Positions 10,387 to 22,283 of a stretch of 64,000 bases of DNA are shown in pieces (within the stretch, counting starts at the first letter, position 1; every line of letters begins with the position of its first letter). Position numbers and translations under genes: made by a program. Below the pieces are notes generated by a model. The model was given only the letters and a program-made list of their open reading frames with translations, searched no databases and was not told where the DNA came from. Source of the stretch: Klebsiella variicola (GTDB lineage Bacteria > Pseudomonadota > Gammaproteobacteria > Enterobacterales > Enterobacteriaceae); contig NZ_CP010523.2 of assembly GCF_000828055.2 (NCBI RefSeq), positions 1,922,001 to 1,986,000 of the forward strand. Reading direction: 5' to 3'.

Positions 10387-11970
10387 ATGAAAACACGAAA
10401 AATTGGACTGGCTAACTACCTGGCCTACGGCGCGGGCGATTTTCTCGGCGCCGGCACGACAGCGCTAACTGCCGCATGGCTACTCTACTTTTACACGACC
10501 TTCTGCGGACTGACCCCGATTGAGGCCACGCTTATTTTTGCTGCTGCCCGCGTGCTGGATGCGGTGGTGAGCCCGCTGATGGGCTTTCTCACCGATAACT
10601 TCGGCACCACCTGGCTCGGAAAGCGCTTCGGCCGCAGAAAATTCTTTATTCTGCTCGGCATTCCGTGCGTATTCAGCTATTCAGCGATGTGGGTCGGCGA
10701 GATGGGCTTCTGGTACTACCTCGTCACCTATCTGCTGTTTGATATGGTTTACACCATGATTCTGGTGCCCTACGAAACGCTGGTGCCAGAGATGACTGAT
10801 GACTTTAAACAGAAAACCAAATTTTCTGGCGCGCGCATCTCGATGGCGCAAATGTCGGCGATTTTAGCCTCCTTTCTGCCGGGGATCCTCCTCACCTGGC
10901 TCGGGAAAGACAATGCCAGCTCATTCTTTTATGCCAGTCTGGTGTTCTCGGTCCTGTGTGCGGTGATGCTGACCTTCGTCTGGTGCTTCACGTGGGAACG
11001 GCCGCGTGAGGCGTGGTCAGAGGCGGCGCTGCGGGCGGAAGCGGAAAAACAAAACTTAACCCTCGCTCAGAGCCTCAATCGCCTGGTGATTGAGCTAAGC
11101 TCCACGCTGCGGATAAAAATTTTCCGCCAGCACCTCGGCATGTATCTGGGGGGCTATATCGCCCAGGACGTCTTCAATGCCGTGTTTACCTACTACGTGG
11201 TCTTTGTCCTGATGCAGGAAGCCTCTGTCGCCTCGAATCTGCTCGGGACGATGGCCATCTTCCAGTTTATTGCGGTGATCGCCATGATCCCGTTGTGCAT
11301 TCGCTTTGGCCCGGCGCCGTCCTACCGCATGGTGGTGGTCCTGTTTGGCCTGAGCTCGCTCTCGTATGCGCTGCTCTATTACGCCGGACTGAGCGACGTC
11401 TATTCCTTACTGCTGCTCATCTCTGCTGTCGCCGGACTGGGACGCGGCGGGATTAACTACGTACCGTGGAATACCTACACCTATATTGCCGACGTCGACG
11501 AGGCGATCACCGGCCAGCGCCGCGAAGGAATTTTTGCCGGCATCATGACGCTGACCCGCAAAGCCTCGCAGGCGGGGGCGGTCATGCTGGTGGGTATCAT
11601 CATGCAGCTGTCAGGGTTTGTCTCCGGGCAAAAAATACAACCGCCAGGCGTGAGCCATACCATTTTACTGATCCTCAGCGTCGGCACCCTGGTGGTGTTA
11701 GCCTGCGGCTTCCTCGTCTCGCTACGCTTCAAGCTCAACCTGCACACCCACAGCATCCTGCGCAGTGAAACCCTCAGAATGCGCGATCTCGGCTGTGCCC
11801 AGCCGGAACAGACCATTGCAGAACACCGCGCGGTGGTCGAGATGCTGGCGGGGATGCCTTACGACTGCCTGTGGGGCAATAACAATATTGGCTATCTGAA
11901 TCGTCATAAACCTGCTGCCCCGGGGCTCAACCAGGGCGGTGCTTTAAATTCGACATACACCCGAGGTTAA
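10387..11970 (+). CDS. rhiT: GPH-family symporter, rhamnogalacturonide transporter RhiT-like
   Basis: A 527-residue inner-membrane carrier with about 12 helices, clearly paralogous to the transporter at 483-2045. Shared blocks include WLLYFYTTFCGLT, SPLMGFLTDNFG, KRFGRRKFF and VPYETLVPEMTDDF. It is followed four bases later by a GH105 hydrolase gene, the arrangement of Dickeya rhiTN, where RhiT imports unsaturated rhamnogalacturonides. The start has AGGAT about nine bases before ATG. The gene stands where E. coli has its flagellar genes. Family is certain; substrate follows from the neighbour and the KdgR-like box. Confidence 0.8.
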   Translation: MKTRKIGLANYLAYGAGDFLGAGTTALTAAWLLYFYTTFCGLTPIEATLIFAAARVLDAVVSPLMGFLTDNFGTTWLGKRFGRRKFFILLGIPCVFSYSAMWVGEMGFWYYLVTYLLFDMVYTMILVPYETLVPEMTDDFKQKTKFSGARISMAQMSAILASFLPGILLTWLGKDNASSFFYASLVFSVLCAVMLTFVWCFTWERPREAWSEAALRAEAEKQNLTLAQSLNRLVIELSSTLRIKIFRQHLGMYLGGYIAQDVFNAVFTYYVVFVLMQEASVASNLLGTMAIFQFIAVIAMIPLCIRFGPAPSYRMVVVLFGLSSLSYALLYYAGLSDVYSLLLLISAVAGLGRGGINYVPWNTYTYIADVDEAITGQRREGIFAGIMTLTRKASQAGAVMLVGIIMQLSGFVSGQKIQPPGVSHTILLILSVGTLVVLACGFLVSLRFKLNLHTHSILRSETLRMRDLGCAQPEQTIAEHRAVVEMLAGMPYDCLWGNNNIGYLNRHKPAAPGLNQGGALNSTYTRG

Positions 11971-11974
11971 CAAC

Positions 11975-13114
11975 ATGAAAGTTTGGCCGGTCAAACATAG
12001 CCCATTACTGTGTCAGCCTGAGCGTTTTATCGCCCGCAGCGAACTGCAGGCTCTGATCCGCAACGTGACGCAAAACCTGGTGAACATTAAGGATGAGAGC
12101 GGGCAATTTTTACTGCGCCTCGATGACGGGCGCGTGATCGATACCAAAGGCTGGGCCGGCTGGGAGTGGACCCACGGGGTTGGGCTGTACGGCATCTATC
12201 AGTATTATCAGCAAACCGGCGATATCGAGATGCGCGATATCATCGACCGCTGGTTTGCCGACCGCTTCGCCGAGGGAGCAACGACCAAAAACGTCAATAC
12301 GATGGCCCCGTTCCTGACCCTGGCATACCGCTTTGAAGAGACTGGCCGGATGGCGTATCTGCCGTGGCTGGAGAGCTGGGCGGAGTGGGCGATGTACGAG
12401 ATGCCGCGCACCGAACAGGGCGGCATGCAGCACATGACTCTGGCGGAGGAGAACCATCAGCAAATGTGGGATGACACGCTGATGATGACCGTGTTGCCGT
12501 TAGCCAAAATTGGCAAGCTGCTTCACCGCCCACAGTATGTGGAGGAGGCGACCTACCAGTTCCTGCTCCATGTGCAGAACCTGATGGACCGGGAGACCGG
12601 GCTGTGGTTTCACGGCTGGAACTATGAGGGACGGCACAACTTTGCCCGGGCGCGCTGGGCGCGGGGCAACAGCTGGCTCACCATGGTGATCCCGGATTTT
12701 CTGGAGCTGGTGGATCTCCCCGAGGGGAACGCGGTACGGCGTTATCTGATGACGGTACTCGACGCACAGATTGCCGCCTTAGCAAAATGCCAGGACGACA
12801 GCGGCCTGTGGCATACCCTGCTGGACGATCCGCACTCTTATCCTGAGGCCTCGGCGACCGCCGGCTTTGCCTACGGCATTCTCAAAGCGGTGCGCAAGCG
12901 TTACGTCGGGCAGCACTATGCCGGAGTGGCTGAAAAAGCGATTCGCGGGATTGTGCACAATATTTCGCCGCAGGGGGAGCTGCTGCAGACCTCGTTTGGC
13001 ACCGGAATGGGGTCAGACCTCGATTTTTATCGCCAGATCCCGCTTACCTCGATGCCCTATGGCCAGGCGATGGCGATCCTTTGTCTGACCGAGTATCTGC
13101 GTAAATATTTCTGA
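11975..13114 (+). CDS. rhiN: GH105 unsaturated rhamnogalacturonyl hydrolase RhiN-like
   Basis: A 379-residue cytosolic enzyme of glycoside hydrolase family 105 (YteR/RhiN group), which removes the 4,5-unsaturated galacturonyl end left by rhamnogalacturonan lyases. Family marks are GWEWTHGVGLYGIYQYY near residues 63-79, the likely catalytic aspartate in MWDDTLMM (Asp166/167), and ARWARGNSW. There is no signal peptide, so it acts after import by the adjacent carrier. GAGG overlapping the rhiT stop codon supports the start and coupling. The exact oligosaccharide is inferred. Confidence 0.85.
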   Translation: MKVWPVKHSPLLCQPERFIARSELQALIRNVTQNLVNIKDESGQFLLRLDDGRVIDTKGWAGWEWTHGVGLYGIYQYYQQTGDIEMRDIIDRWFADRFAEGATTKNVNTMAPFLTLAYRFEETGRMAYLPWLESWAEWAMYEMPRTEQGGMQHMTLAEENHQQMWDDTLMMTVLPLAKIGKLLHRPQYVEEATYQFLLHVQNLMDRETGLWFHGWNYEGRHNFARARWARGNSWLTMVIPDFLELVDLPEGNAVRRYLMTVLDAQIAALAKCQDDSGLWHTLLDDPHSYPEASATAGFAYGILKAVRKRYVGQHYAGVAEKAIRGIVHNISPQGELLQTSFGTGMGSDLDFYRQIPLTSMPYGQAMAILCLTEYLRKYF

Positions 13115-13149
13115 GCAGGGGCCCCGCTGACGGGGCGCCGAATAAAACT

Positions 13150-13172
13150 AACCCGGCTTTCGCCGGGTTGTT
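13150..13172. terminator. Terminator, rhiN / argS
   Basis: Eight-base stem AACCCGGC / GCCGGGTT with loop TTTC. T-rich sequence follows on both strands (GTTTGTT rightward, AGTTTTATT leftward), so it can end both converging genes. Confidence 0.8.
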
Positions 13173-13174
13173 TG

Positions 13175-14908
13175 TTACATACGCTCTACGGTTTCGATAC
13201 CCAGGGTATCGAGACCCAGCTTGAGGGTTTTCGCCGTCAACAGCGCCAGCTTCAGGCGGCTGTTGCGGGTCTCTTCGCTTTCCGCGCTGAGGATCGGGCA
13301 ATGCTCGTAGAAGCCGGAGAATAGCCCCGCCAGATCGTACAGGTAGGCGCACATCACGTGCGGCGTCCCTTCGCGAGCGACCACGGAGAGGGTCTCTTCA
13401 AACTGCAGCAGGCGCGCGGCCAGCTGGGCTTCGCGATCTTCGGCGATGACCACCGGCGCGTCGTTCATCGCGTTTTCGTCGATGCCGGCTTTGCGGAAGA
13501 CGGAGAGCACGCGGGTATAGGCATACTGCATATACGGCGCGGTGTTGCCTTCGAACGCCAGCATATTATCCCAGTCAAAAACGTAATCGGTGGTGCGGTT
13601 TTTCGACAGATCGGCATATTTCACCGCGCCGATACCGACCACTTTCGCCAGATTTTCCAGCTCGTCAGCCGACATGTCCGGGTTTTTCTCCGCTACCAGG
13701 CGACGGGCGCGCTCCAGCGCTTCGTCCAGCAGATCGGCCAGCTTCACGGTACCGCCGGCGCGGGTTTTAAACGGCTTGCCGTCTTTCCCCAGCATCATAC
13801 CGAACATATGGTGCTCCAGCGGCACAGAGTCCGGCACGTAGCCTGCTTTACGCACGATGGTCCACGCCTGCATCAGGTGCTGGTGCTGACGAGAGTCGAT
13901 GTAATAGAGCACGCGGTCGGCGTGCAGCGTTTCATAGCGATACTTTGCGCAGGCGATATCGGTGGTGGTGTAAAGGTAGCCGCCATCCTTTTTCTGGATG
14001 ATGACGCCCATCGGTTCGCCTTCCTTGTTTTTGTACTCATCAAGGAACACCACGGTGGCGCCTTCGCTCTCGACGGCCAGCCCTTTGGCTTTCAGATCGG
14101 CGACGATCCCCGGCAGCATCGGGTTGTACAGGCTCTCACCCATTACGTCATCGCGGGTCAGCGTCACATTCAGGCGATCGTAGGTGATCTGGTTTTGCGA
14201 CATGGTGATGTCGACCAGCTTACGCCACATCTGCAGGAAGTACTGATCGCCGCCCTGCAGTTTAACCACGTAGCTACGTGCGCGCTCGGCGAAGGCTTCG
14301 TCTTCGTCGTAGTGCTTTTTCGCTTCGCGATAGAAACCCTCGAGGTCGGCCAGGGCCATCTCACCGGCGTTTTCCTGCTGCTGTTTTTCCAGATACGCGA
14401 TCAGCATACCGAACTGGGTGCCCCAGTCGCCGACGTGGTTGGCGCGGATCACCTTATGACCCAGGAACTCCAGGGTACGGACTGAAGCATCGCCAATGAT
14501 GGTCGAACGCAGATGGCCAACATGCATCTCTTTCGCTACGTTGGGTGCCGAGTAGTCGACGACGATAGTCTGCGCCTGCGGTTTCGTGACGCCCAGGCGC
14601 TCAGACTGCAGCGCGCGGTTGACGTTGTCCGCCAGAAACGCGGGATCGAGGAAAATATTGATAAAGCCCGGCCCGGCGATTTCAACCTTGTTGGCAATGC
14701 CGTTGAGGTCAAGATGAGACAGTACCTGCTCTGCAAGTTGTCGCGGCGCCATGCCCAGTTTTTTGGCGACAGCCATCACGCCGTTGGCCTGATAGTCACC
14801 GAACTGAACTTTTGCTGACTGGCGGACCTGAGGTTCGCAATCGGCAGGCGCGCCTGCCGCGATCAGGGCCTGGCTGACTTTTTCTGAGAGAAGAGCCTGA
14901 ATATTCAC
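13175..14908 (-). CDS. argS: Arginyl-tRNA synthetase
   Basis: Charges tRNA-Arg with arginine. It has 577 residues, exactly the E. coli length. Class I signature HVGH appears in [13 protein letters not shown], after an N-terminal domain starting [15 protein letters not shown]; the C-terminal DALR anticodon-binding domain ends LGIETVERM. The start matches the E. coli protein. In E. coli argS lies next to flhE at the edge of the flagellar cluster, which is absent here. A good sigma-70 promoter lies upstream. Confidence 0.98.
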   Translation of the reverse strand: MNIQALLSEKVSQALIAAGAPADCEPQVRQSAKVQFGDYQANGVMAVAKKLGMAPRQLAEQVLSHLDLNGIANKVEIAGPGFINIFLDPAFLADNVNRALQSERLGVTKPQAQTIVVDYSAPNVAKEMHVGHLRSTIIGDASVRTLEFLGHKVIRANHVGDWGTQFGMLIAYLEKQQQENAGEMALADLEGFYREAKKHYDEDEAFAERARSYVVKLQGGDQYFLQMWRKLVDITMSQNQITYDRLNVTLTRDDVMGESLYNPMLPGIVADLKAKGLAVESEGATVVFLDEYKNKEGEPMGVIIQKKDGGYLYTTTDIACAKYRYETLHADRVLYYIDSRQHQHLMQAWTIVRKAGYVPDSVPLEHHMFGMMLGKDGKPFKTRAGGTVKLADLLDEALERARRLVAEKNPDMSADELENLAKVVGIGAVKYADLSKNRTTDYVFDWDNMLAFEGNTAPYMQYAYTRVLSVFRKAGIDENAMNDAPVVIAEDREAQLAARLLQFEETLSVVAREGTPHVMCAYLYDLAGLFSGFYEHCPILSAESEETRNSRLKLALLTAKTLKLGLDTLGIETVERM

Positions 14909-14979
14909 CGGAATACCTTACGTGTAATGCGCCTGCCCCCGAGGGAGGCAGCGCCATAATGTGGACAAATTAGGGCGGG

Positions 14980-15008
14980 AGTATACTGCATTTGTCCCCG
15001 TCCGTCAG
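14980..15008 (-). promoter_or_regulatory. argS: Probable argS promoter
   Basis: On the minus strand CTGACG (-35, 15003-15008) and TATACT (-10, 14980-14985) are separated by 17 bp. An exact 8-bp inverted repeat GGACAAAT / ATTTGTCC (14963-14970 and 14990-14997) brackets the -10 element, so an operator or a leader-RNA hairpin is possible. Confidence 0.65.
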
Positions 15009-15143
15009 CATTGCGCGCGGCGCGGCGGCGTGCGCAATCCATCGCCGTTCAGTTGCCCATCAGCAGGGCGGCGGTTGGTCCGCAGACCGAAACACGGTAA
15101 ATTACCTTTTCATTACTGACGAGCATCATTGACGAGCAAACCC

Positions 15144-15713
15144 ATGGCAAACTGGCAGCAAATTGAACAACTGGCCGATATTACGGCGGATCTCCCGCGA
15201 TTTTCCGATGCGCTTCAGCGCTTCACTGCGCGACTGGGACTGGAGATCGCCGGGCTCGACGCCGACCATATCTCCCTGCGCTGTCATCAGAATACCACGG
15301 CGGAACGCTGGCGCCGCGGTCTGGAACAGTGCGGAACCCTGCTGTCGGAGAATATGATCAACGGCCGGTCTATCTGTCTGTTTAAACTGGCGGAGCCGGT
15401 CTGCGTGGCGCACTGGCGCTTCCATATCATTGAGCTGCCGTGGCCGGGTGAAAAGCGTTATCCCCATGAAGGCTGGGAGCATATTGAAATTGTCCTGCCT
15501 GGCGATCCGGCAACCTTAAATGCCCGCGCGCTGGCGCTGTTGGCCGATGGTGGACTCAGCCAGCCGGGGATCGTCGTCAAAACCAGCTCGCCGAAAGGGG
15601 AACACGAGCGCCTGCCGAATCCCACCCTGGCGGTCACCGACGGCAGCGTGACGGTCAAATTTCATCCGTGGTCTATTGAACAAATCGTCGCCAGCGAGCA
15701 AGCCGATACGTAA
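15144..15713 (+). CDS. yecM: YecM, VOC-fold protein
   Basis: A 189-residue protein strongly similar to E. coli YecM, whose structure is related to metal-binding isomerases and oxygenases of the vicinal oxygen chelate fold. Conserved stretches are DHISLRCHQN, ELPWPGEKRYPHEGWEHI and the C-terminal KFHPWSIEQIVASEQ. Histidines in HEGWEHIE are likely metal ligands. No reaction is known. The ATG at 15144 matches the E. coli N-terminus (MANWQ); an in-frame TTG at 15129 is the alternative, and neither has a strong ribosome binding site. Confidence 0.9.
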   Translation: MANWQQIEQLADITADLPRFSDALQRFTARLGLEIAGLDADHISLRCHQNTTAERWRRGLEQCGTLLSENMINGRSICLFKLAEPVCVAHWRFHIIELPWPGEKRYPHEGWEHIEIVLPGDPATLNARALALLADGGLSQPGIVVKTSSPKGEHERLPNPTLAVTDGSVTVKFHPWSIEQIVASEQADT

Positions 15714-15789
15714 CAGTGTGAAGCTGCGCGGCGTCTGCCGCGTGAAATCATGACATGCTAAGAAAGTTGTCTGGATCAGGGAGTGAGGA

Positions 15790-16533
15790 ATGGCGGTACT
15801 GGAAGTTTGTTGTTACAGCATGGCGTGCGCCAGGGAAGCTGAGCGCTGCGGCGCCGATCGTATTGAACTCTGCGCCGCGCCGCAGGAAGGGGGATTAACC
15901 CCCTCTTACGGGGTGCTGGTCTCGGTCCGCGAGGCGATTACTCTCCCGGTGCATCCGATTATCCGCCCGCGTGGCGGCGACTTCTGCTATACCGAAGAGG
16001 AGTTCGCCGCGATGCTTAGCGACATCCGCATGGTGCGGGAGCTCGGCTTTCCCGGGCTGGTGACCGGCGTACTGGATGTCGATGGTCAGGTCGATATTCC
16101 GCGGATGAAAAAAATAATGGCTGCGGCCGGGCCGCTGGCGGTGACCTTTCATCGCGCGTTCGATCTGTGCGCCGACCCGCGTCAGGCCTGGGAGACGCTG
16201 GGTGAGCTGGGGGTTAAACGTATCCTGACTTCCGGTCAGCAATCCTCGGCGGAGAAAGGTATTTCATTAATTACGGAACTTATTGCCGCAGGGGATACTC
16301 CAATCATTATGGCCGGTGCGGGAGTGCGCGCCGCGAACCTGCCGCTGTTTCTGCAGGCGGGGGTGAAAGAGGTTCATAGCTCTGCAGGCCAGTGGTTGCC
16401 ATCGGAAATGCGCTTTCGTCATCCAGGCGTTTCGATGTCAGCCGATCCCGATGCGGACGAATACAGGCGCTACGCCGTGAATGGCGCAGCGGTGGCGGAG
16501 ATGAAAAAGATAATTTCCGCTAACAGAAGTTAA
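15790..16533 (+). CDS. cutC: CutC family protein
   Basis: A 247-residue TIM-barrel protein of the CutC family, linked to copper tolerance in E. coli, although that phenotype has also been attributed to the MicL sRNA encoded inside the E. coli gene. Family blocks include [29 protein letters not shown] and [19 protein letters not shown] lies just before the ATG. In E. coli torY and torZ lie between cutC and cmoB; here a terminator alone separates them. Confidence 0.95.
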   Translation: MAVLEVCCYSMACAREAERCGADRIELCAAPQEGGLTPSYGVLVSVREAITLPVHPIIRPRGGDFCYTEEEFAAMLSDIRMVRELGFPGLVTGVLDVDGQVDIPRMKKIMAAAGPLAVTFHRAFDLCADPRQAWETLGELGVKRILTSGQQSSAEKGISLITELIAAGDTPIIMAGAGVRAANLPLFLQAGVKEVHSSAGQWLPSEMRFRHPGVSMSADPDADEYRRYAVNGAAVAEMKKIISANRS

Positions 16534-16582
16534 ACGGTTTTTGCTGCACATCATGTCGCCCAATATGATGATTGCCCGTACC

Positions 16583-16613
16583 AGGCCCCTGCCCATTAAA
16601 CAGGGGCCTTTTT

Positions 16614-16616
<3 letters not shown>
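16583..16616 (+). terminator. cutC terminator
   Basis: Nine-base stem AGGCCCCTG / CAGGGGCCT with a 9-base loop and seven T. The T-run enters the stop codon of the converging cmoB. Confidence 0.9.
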
Positions 16617-18397
<1,781 letters not shown>

Positions 18398-18793
18398 CTA
18401 ACGGAGGGAGAAAACCAACTCCCAGGGCATATACCAGAGATTGGCCAGCACCATCAGCAACAACGCGCACCAGGTGGCGCTCATGCCGGAGCGGCGCCAG
18501 TGGTAGACACGGTGATGAAAACCCCAGGAGTGCATCAGTCGTCCGAGGATCAATAAAATGCCGCAAACGTGCACCATCCAGGTCTGGGCGCCGTTCATCT
18601 CCATAAATAACAGCAAAATGAGGCCAATCGGCACATATTCGACGGCATTGCCGTGAACGCGGATGGCGACCTGCAGCTCGCTAAAGCCGCCGTCACCGTA
18701 GCCTACATGGTATTGGGTGCGTAACCGCACCACGTCGAACGAGAACTTCACTAACAATAACGCACCTAAAACGGCATACAGCGCGCTGACCAT
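18398..18793 (-). CDS. yecN: YecN, MAPEG family membrane protein
   Basis: A 131-residue inner-membrane protein with four predicted helices, of the MAPEG family that includes membrane-bound glutathione transferases. The family mark is GNAVEYVPIGLILLLFME in the second helix. E. coli YecN has no proven substrate. It reads left in line with cmoA, with 39 bases between them. Confidence 0.92.
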   Translation of the reverse strand: MVSALYAVLGALLLVKFSFDVVRLRTQYHVGYGDGGFSELQVAIRVHGNAVEYVPIGLILLLFMEMNGAQTWMVHVCGILLILGRLMHSWGFHHRVYHWRRSGMSATWCALLLMVLANLWYMPWELVFSLR

Positions 18794-18845
18794 ACGAAAA
18801 CTCCCTTTAACTCTGGCAGATGGCTCCGATTATGATAGCAGGATA

Positions 18846-19664
18846 TCAGAAAAGGGAGGATTGCTGCGGAATCGACGGCGCATTTCCTGCCGCCGGCAGG
18901 GCGGTGCGCAGATCGCTCCACAGCGTATCGACCAGCGTCGGCGCGTAAGCAATGTCTGGGGTATGCAGGAACAGCCACGGGGTGCCAGACTGATGCCACT
19001 TCGGCAGGGTCTGCAGCCAGACGCGAAACAGTTCCCGGTTGTGGGCCATGTCGTCACCGCCGATAAAGCGTACCATCGGCTGCCGGGCGGTCATCACCGC
19101 ATGTACCGGCACTTTGGGTTTCTTTTTCTGCGCGTCGATCATCGCCGGACTGGTGGCCGCAGCGCTGTGGACCGGGCGGCTATCGAGGATCACGCGGTTA
19201 ACGTTGCGCTCGTGCAGCCCGCGGTTGAGCTGCTGTTCCGCTTCGCCTTTGGCGAAGAATTCGGGGTGACGAACCTCGACGCCGTAGGTGAAATCCTTCG
19301 GCAGCCCGTCGAGAAAATGCCATAGCGCGGGGAGATCGCGAGGACCGAAGGTCGCCGGCAGCTGCAGCCAGTACTGGCCGATGCGCGAGGCCAGCGGCGC
19401 CAGGCGGGTGAAGAATTCACTACTTAACTCGTCGCAATGGCGCAGGGCGGCCTGGTGCGAGATGGTGGCCGGGAATTTAAAGCAGAAGCGGAAGTCATCG
19501 TGGGTCTGCTCGTACCAGCGGGCGACAATCTCCGGCTTGGGCAGCGCATACAGGGTGGTGTTGCCCTCGACGCAATTGAAGTGGCGGGCGTACTCTTCAA
19601 GGCTGGTGATGCCAAGGCGCACCCATTTCGGGTGCGACCACTGGGGAAGCCCAATATAAATCAT
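18846..19664 (-). CDS. yecE: YecE, DUF72 protein
   Basis: A 272-residue cytosolic protein of the DUF72 family (TIM-barrel-like), close to E. coli YecE. It begins [18 protein letters not shown] and contains [18 protein letters not shown] and [10 protein letters not shown], the usual family motifs. Function is unknown. It overlaps the end of yecD by four bases (ATGA), so the two are co-translated. Confidence 0.93.
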   Translation of the reverse strand: MIYIGLPQWSHPKWVRLGITSLEEYARHFNCVEGNTTLYALPKPEIVARWYEQTHDDFRFCFKFPATISHQAALRHCDELSSEFFTRLAPLASRIGQYWLQLPATFGPRDLPALWHFLDGLPKDFTYGVEVRHPEFFAKGEAEQQLNRGLHERNVNRVILDSRPVHSAAATSPAMIDAQKKKPKVPVHAVMTARQPMVRFIGGDDMAHNRELFRVWLQTLPKWHQSGTPWLFLHTPDIAYAPTLVDTLWSDLRTALPAAGNAPSIPQQSSLF

Positions 19665-20227
19665 AACGCGGCGAGGATCTCCTCGGTGCTGCGCACGCGG
19701 CCGATGCGCGGGAAAATATGCGTCATGCTGCCCTGATGCTGTTCGGCGGAGGCGGCGCTGCAGGCATCTTCGGCGATGACCAGGTTAAAGCCCAGCTCCC
19801 AGGCGTTGCGGGCGGTGGATTCGACACCGATGTTGGTGGAGATGCCGCAGAGAATAATGGTGTCGATACCGCGGCGGCGCAGCTGAAGCTCAAGGTCGGT
19901 GCCATAGAACGCGCCCCACTGGCGTTTGGTCACTTCGATATCGCGCTCTTGTTTACCCAGCGCGGCCGGATAGGTCCACCAGTTCTCAGGCAGCGTATGC
20001 GCCCCGGCCTGAGCGTCGACAGGCTGTTTCAGCGCTTCGGCGAAATCGGCCGACCAGCCGACGCGGACCATGATCACCGGCGAACCCTGTTGCCGGCATT
20101 TGTCTGCCAGGCGAGCGGCGCGCGCCACCACCTCGTCAGCCCGATGTGGGCCGCCGGCGAAAGGCAGAATGCCTTCCTGCAGATCGATCACCACCAGCGC
20201 CGTGTTTTTCGCATTGAGTTCTAACAT
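19661..20227 (-). CDS. yecD: YecD, isochorismatase-like hydrolase
   Basis: A 188-residue cysteine-hydrolase-fold protein. Asp15 in VVIDLQEGI and a family lysine region ([13 protein letters not shown]) are present. At the nucleophile position the sequence reads [10 protein letters not shown], with glycine in place of the usual cysteine; E. coli YecD has the same change. Classical isochorismatase chemistry is therefore unlikely and the true function is unknown. It is the first gene of yecDE and divergent from aspS. Confidence 0.93.
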   Translation of the reverse strand: MLELNAKNTALVVIDLQEGILPFAGGPHRADEVVARAARLADKCRQQGSPVIMVRVGWSADFAEALKQPVDAQAGAHTLPENWWTYPAALGKQERDIEVTKRQWGAFYGTDLELQLRRRGIDTIILCGISTNIGVESTARNAWELGFNLVIAEDACSAASAEQHQGSMTHIFPRIGRVRSTEEILAAL

Positions 20228-20388
20228 GGTATCCCCGTATCTTCATCTGTTGTCAGGCGGCTACAATACCTTTGCGGCTTCAGCAAAAGGGTAACAAATT
20301 TTGTTAATTTATGTGAGTGTGGACGTTAAGCGCGCAGCAAAGCAGCGTACATCGTGCGTCGGACTTATCGAACGACAGAATTTCCAGT

Positions 20389-20394
20389 ATAATA
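20389..20394 (+). promoter_or_regulatory. aspS: aspS promoter -10 element
   Basis: Consensus TATAAT about 100 bp upstream of aspS, inside a 267-base divergent region. The -35 at 17 bp spacing (TTATCG) is weak. No other TATAAT occurs in this interval. Confidence 0.5.
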
Positions 20395-20494
20395 GCCGCC
20401 TTTTTTCATTCAGTTGTGACATCAGCTAAAGCTGCGACCTCGTCGCCTGCAGGGCAGACGACAATCCGCCGACGGCTAAGTTAAGGGATATCTC

Positions 20495-22282
20495 ATGCGT
20501 ACAGAATATTGCGGACAGCTTCGACAGTCCCACGTTGGGCAGCAGGTGACTCTGTGTGGTTGGGTCAACCGCCGTCGCGATCTCGGTAGCCTCATTTTTA
20601 TCGATATGCGCGACCGCGAAGGCATCGTTCAGGTGTTTTTCGATCCGGATCGTGCGGATGCGTTGAAGTTAGCCTCTGAACTGCGTAATGAGTTCTGCAT
20701 TCAGGTCACTGGCACCGTTCGCGCGCGTGAAGAGAAAAACATCAACGCGGACATGGCCACCGGCGCTATCGAAGTGCTGGCTTCCGATCTGACGATCATT
20801 AACCGCTCAGAATCGCTGCCGCTGGACTCCAATCACGTCAACACCGAAGAAGCGCGTCTGAAATACCGCTACCTCGACCTGCGTCGTCCGGAAATGGCGC
20901 AGCGTCTGAAGACCCGCGCGAAAATCACCAGCTTTGTGCGCCGCTTTATGGATGACCATGGCTTCCTCGACATCGAAACCCCGATGCTGACCAAAGCTAC
21001 CCCGGAAGGCGCCCGCGATTACCTCGTGCCTTCCCGCGTGCATAAAGGCAAATTCTACGCGCTGCCGCAGTCGCCGCAGCTGTTTAAACAGCTGCTGATG
21101 ATGTCCGGCTTCGACCGCTACTATCAGATCGTCAAATGCTTCCGCGATGAAGACCTGCGTGCCGACCGTCAGCCTGAATTTACCCAGATCGACGTGGAAA
21201 CCTCCTTTATGACCGCGCCGCAGGTGCGTGAGATCATGGAAGCGATGGTGCGTCAGCTGTGGCTGGAGATTAAAGGCGTCGACCTGGGCGATTTCCCGAT
21301 CATGACCTTCGCCGAAGCCGAACGTCGCTACGGTTCCGATAAACCGGATCTGCGTAACCCGATGGAGCTGGTGGACGTCGCCGACCTGCTGAAATCGGTG
21401 GAGTTCGCGGTCTTTGCCGGCCCGGCCAACGATCCGAAAGGGCGCGTGGCGGCGCTGCGCGTTCCGGGCGGGGCTTCTCTGACCCGCAAGCTGATTGACG
21501 AATACGGCAACTTTGTCAAGATCTACGGCGCGAAGGGGCTGGCCTATATTAAAGTGACCGAACGTGCCAAAGGCATGGACGGGATCAACAGCCCGGTGGC
21601 CAAATTCCTGACCGCTGAAATCGTGGAAGCGATCCTCGACCGCACCGGCGCGCAGGACGGAGACATGATCTTCTTCGGCGCCGACAACAAGAAAGTGGTG
21701 GCCGACGCGCTGGGCGCGCTGCGTCTGAAGCTGGGCAAAGATCTGAGCCTGACTGACGAGAGCAAGTGGGCGCCGCTGTGGGTGATCGACTTCCCGATGT
21801 TCGAAGACGACGGCGAAGGCGGCCTGACGGCGATGCACCATCCGTTCACCTCGCCGAAAGATATGACGGCGGACGAGCTGAAAGCTGCGCCGGAAGAGGC
21901 CGTGGCCAACGCCTACGATATGGTCATTAACGGTTATGAAGTCGGCGGCGGTTCGGTGCGTATCCACCGCGGCGACATGCAGCAGACGGTATTTGGTATT
22001 CTGGGCATTAACGAGCAAGAGCAGCGTGAGAAATTCGGCTTCCTGCTCGATGCGCTGAAATACGGTACCCCGCCGCATGCGGGCCTGGCGTTCGGTCTTG
22101 ACCGTCTGACCATGCTGCTGACCGGTACCGATAACATCCGCGACGTTATCGCTTTCCCGAAAACCACCGCGGCCGCCTGCCTGATGACCGAAGCGCCAAG
22201 CTTCGCCAATCCGGCGGCGCTCGGTGAACTGGGTATTCAGGTTGTGGAGAAAGAGGCAAAAGCGTCTCTGGAGAACAAGTAA
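20495..22282 (+). CDS. aspS: Aspartyl-tRNA synthetase
   Basis: Attaches aspartate to tRNA-Asp. A 595-residue class II synthetase of the bacterial type: an N-terminal OB-fold anticodon domain ([20 protein letters not shown]), motif 2 [17 protein letters not shown], the GAD insertion, and motif 3 [15 protein letters not shown]. It is slightly longer than E. coli (590) at the C-terminus. It is followed one base later by nudB, as part of aspS-nudB-yebC-ruvC. Confidence 0.98.
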   Translation: MRTEYCGQLRQSHVGQQVTLCGWVNRRRDLGSLIFIDMRDREGIVQVFFDPDRADALKLASELRNEFCIQVTGTVRAREEKNINADMATGAIEVLASDLTIINRSESLPLDSNHVNTEEARLKYRYLDLRRPEMAQRLKTRAKITSFVRRFMDDHGFLDIETPMLTKATPEGARDYLVPSRVHKGKFYALPQSPQLFKQLLMMSGFDRYYQIVKCFRDEDLRADRQPEFTQIDVETSFMTAPQVREIMEAMVRQLWLEIKGVDLGDFPIMTFAEAERRYGSDKPDLRNPMELVDVADLLKSVEFAVFAGPANDPKGRVAALRVPGGASLTRKLIDEYGNFVKIYGAKGLAYIKVTERAKGMDGINSPVAKFLTAEIVEAILDRTGAQDGDMIFFGADNKKVVADALGALRLKLGKDLSLTDESKWAPLWVIDFPMFEDDGEGGLTAMHHPFTSPKDMTADELKAAPEEAVANAYDMVINGYEVGGGSVRIHRGDMQQTVFGILGINEQEQREKFGFLLDALKYGTPPHAGLAFGLDRLTMLLTGTDNIRDVIAFPKTTAAACLMTEAPSFANPAALGELGIQVVEKEAKASLENK

Positions 22283-22283
22283 T

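Noticed and set aside
13358-14485. 375-codon frame antisense to argS
   Set aside because: Lies wholly inside a highly conserved synthetase gene; Val, Gly, His and Arg rich composition typical of a GC-rich shadow frame, no ribosome binding site.
20807-22078. 423-codon frame antisense to aspS
   Set aside because: Composition and position show it is a mirror of aspS codon bias.
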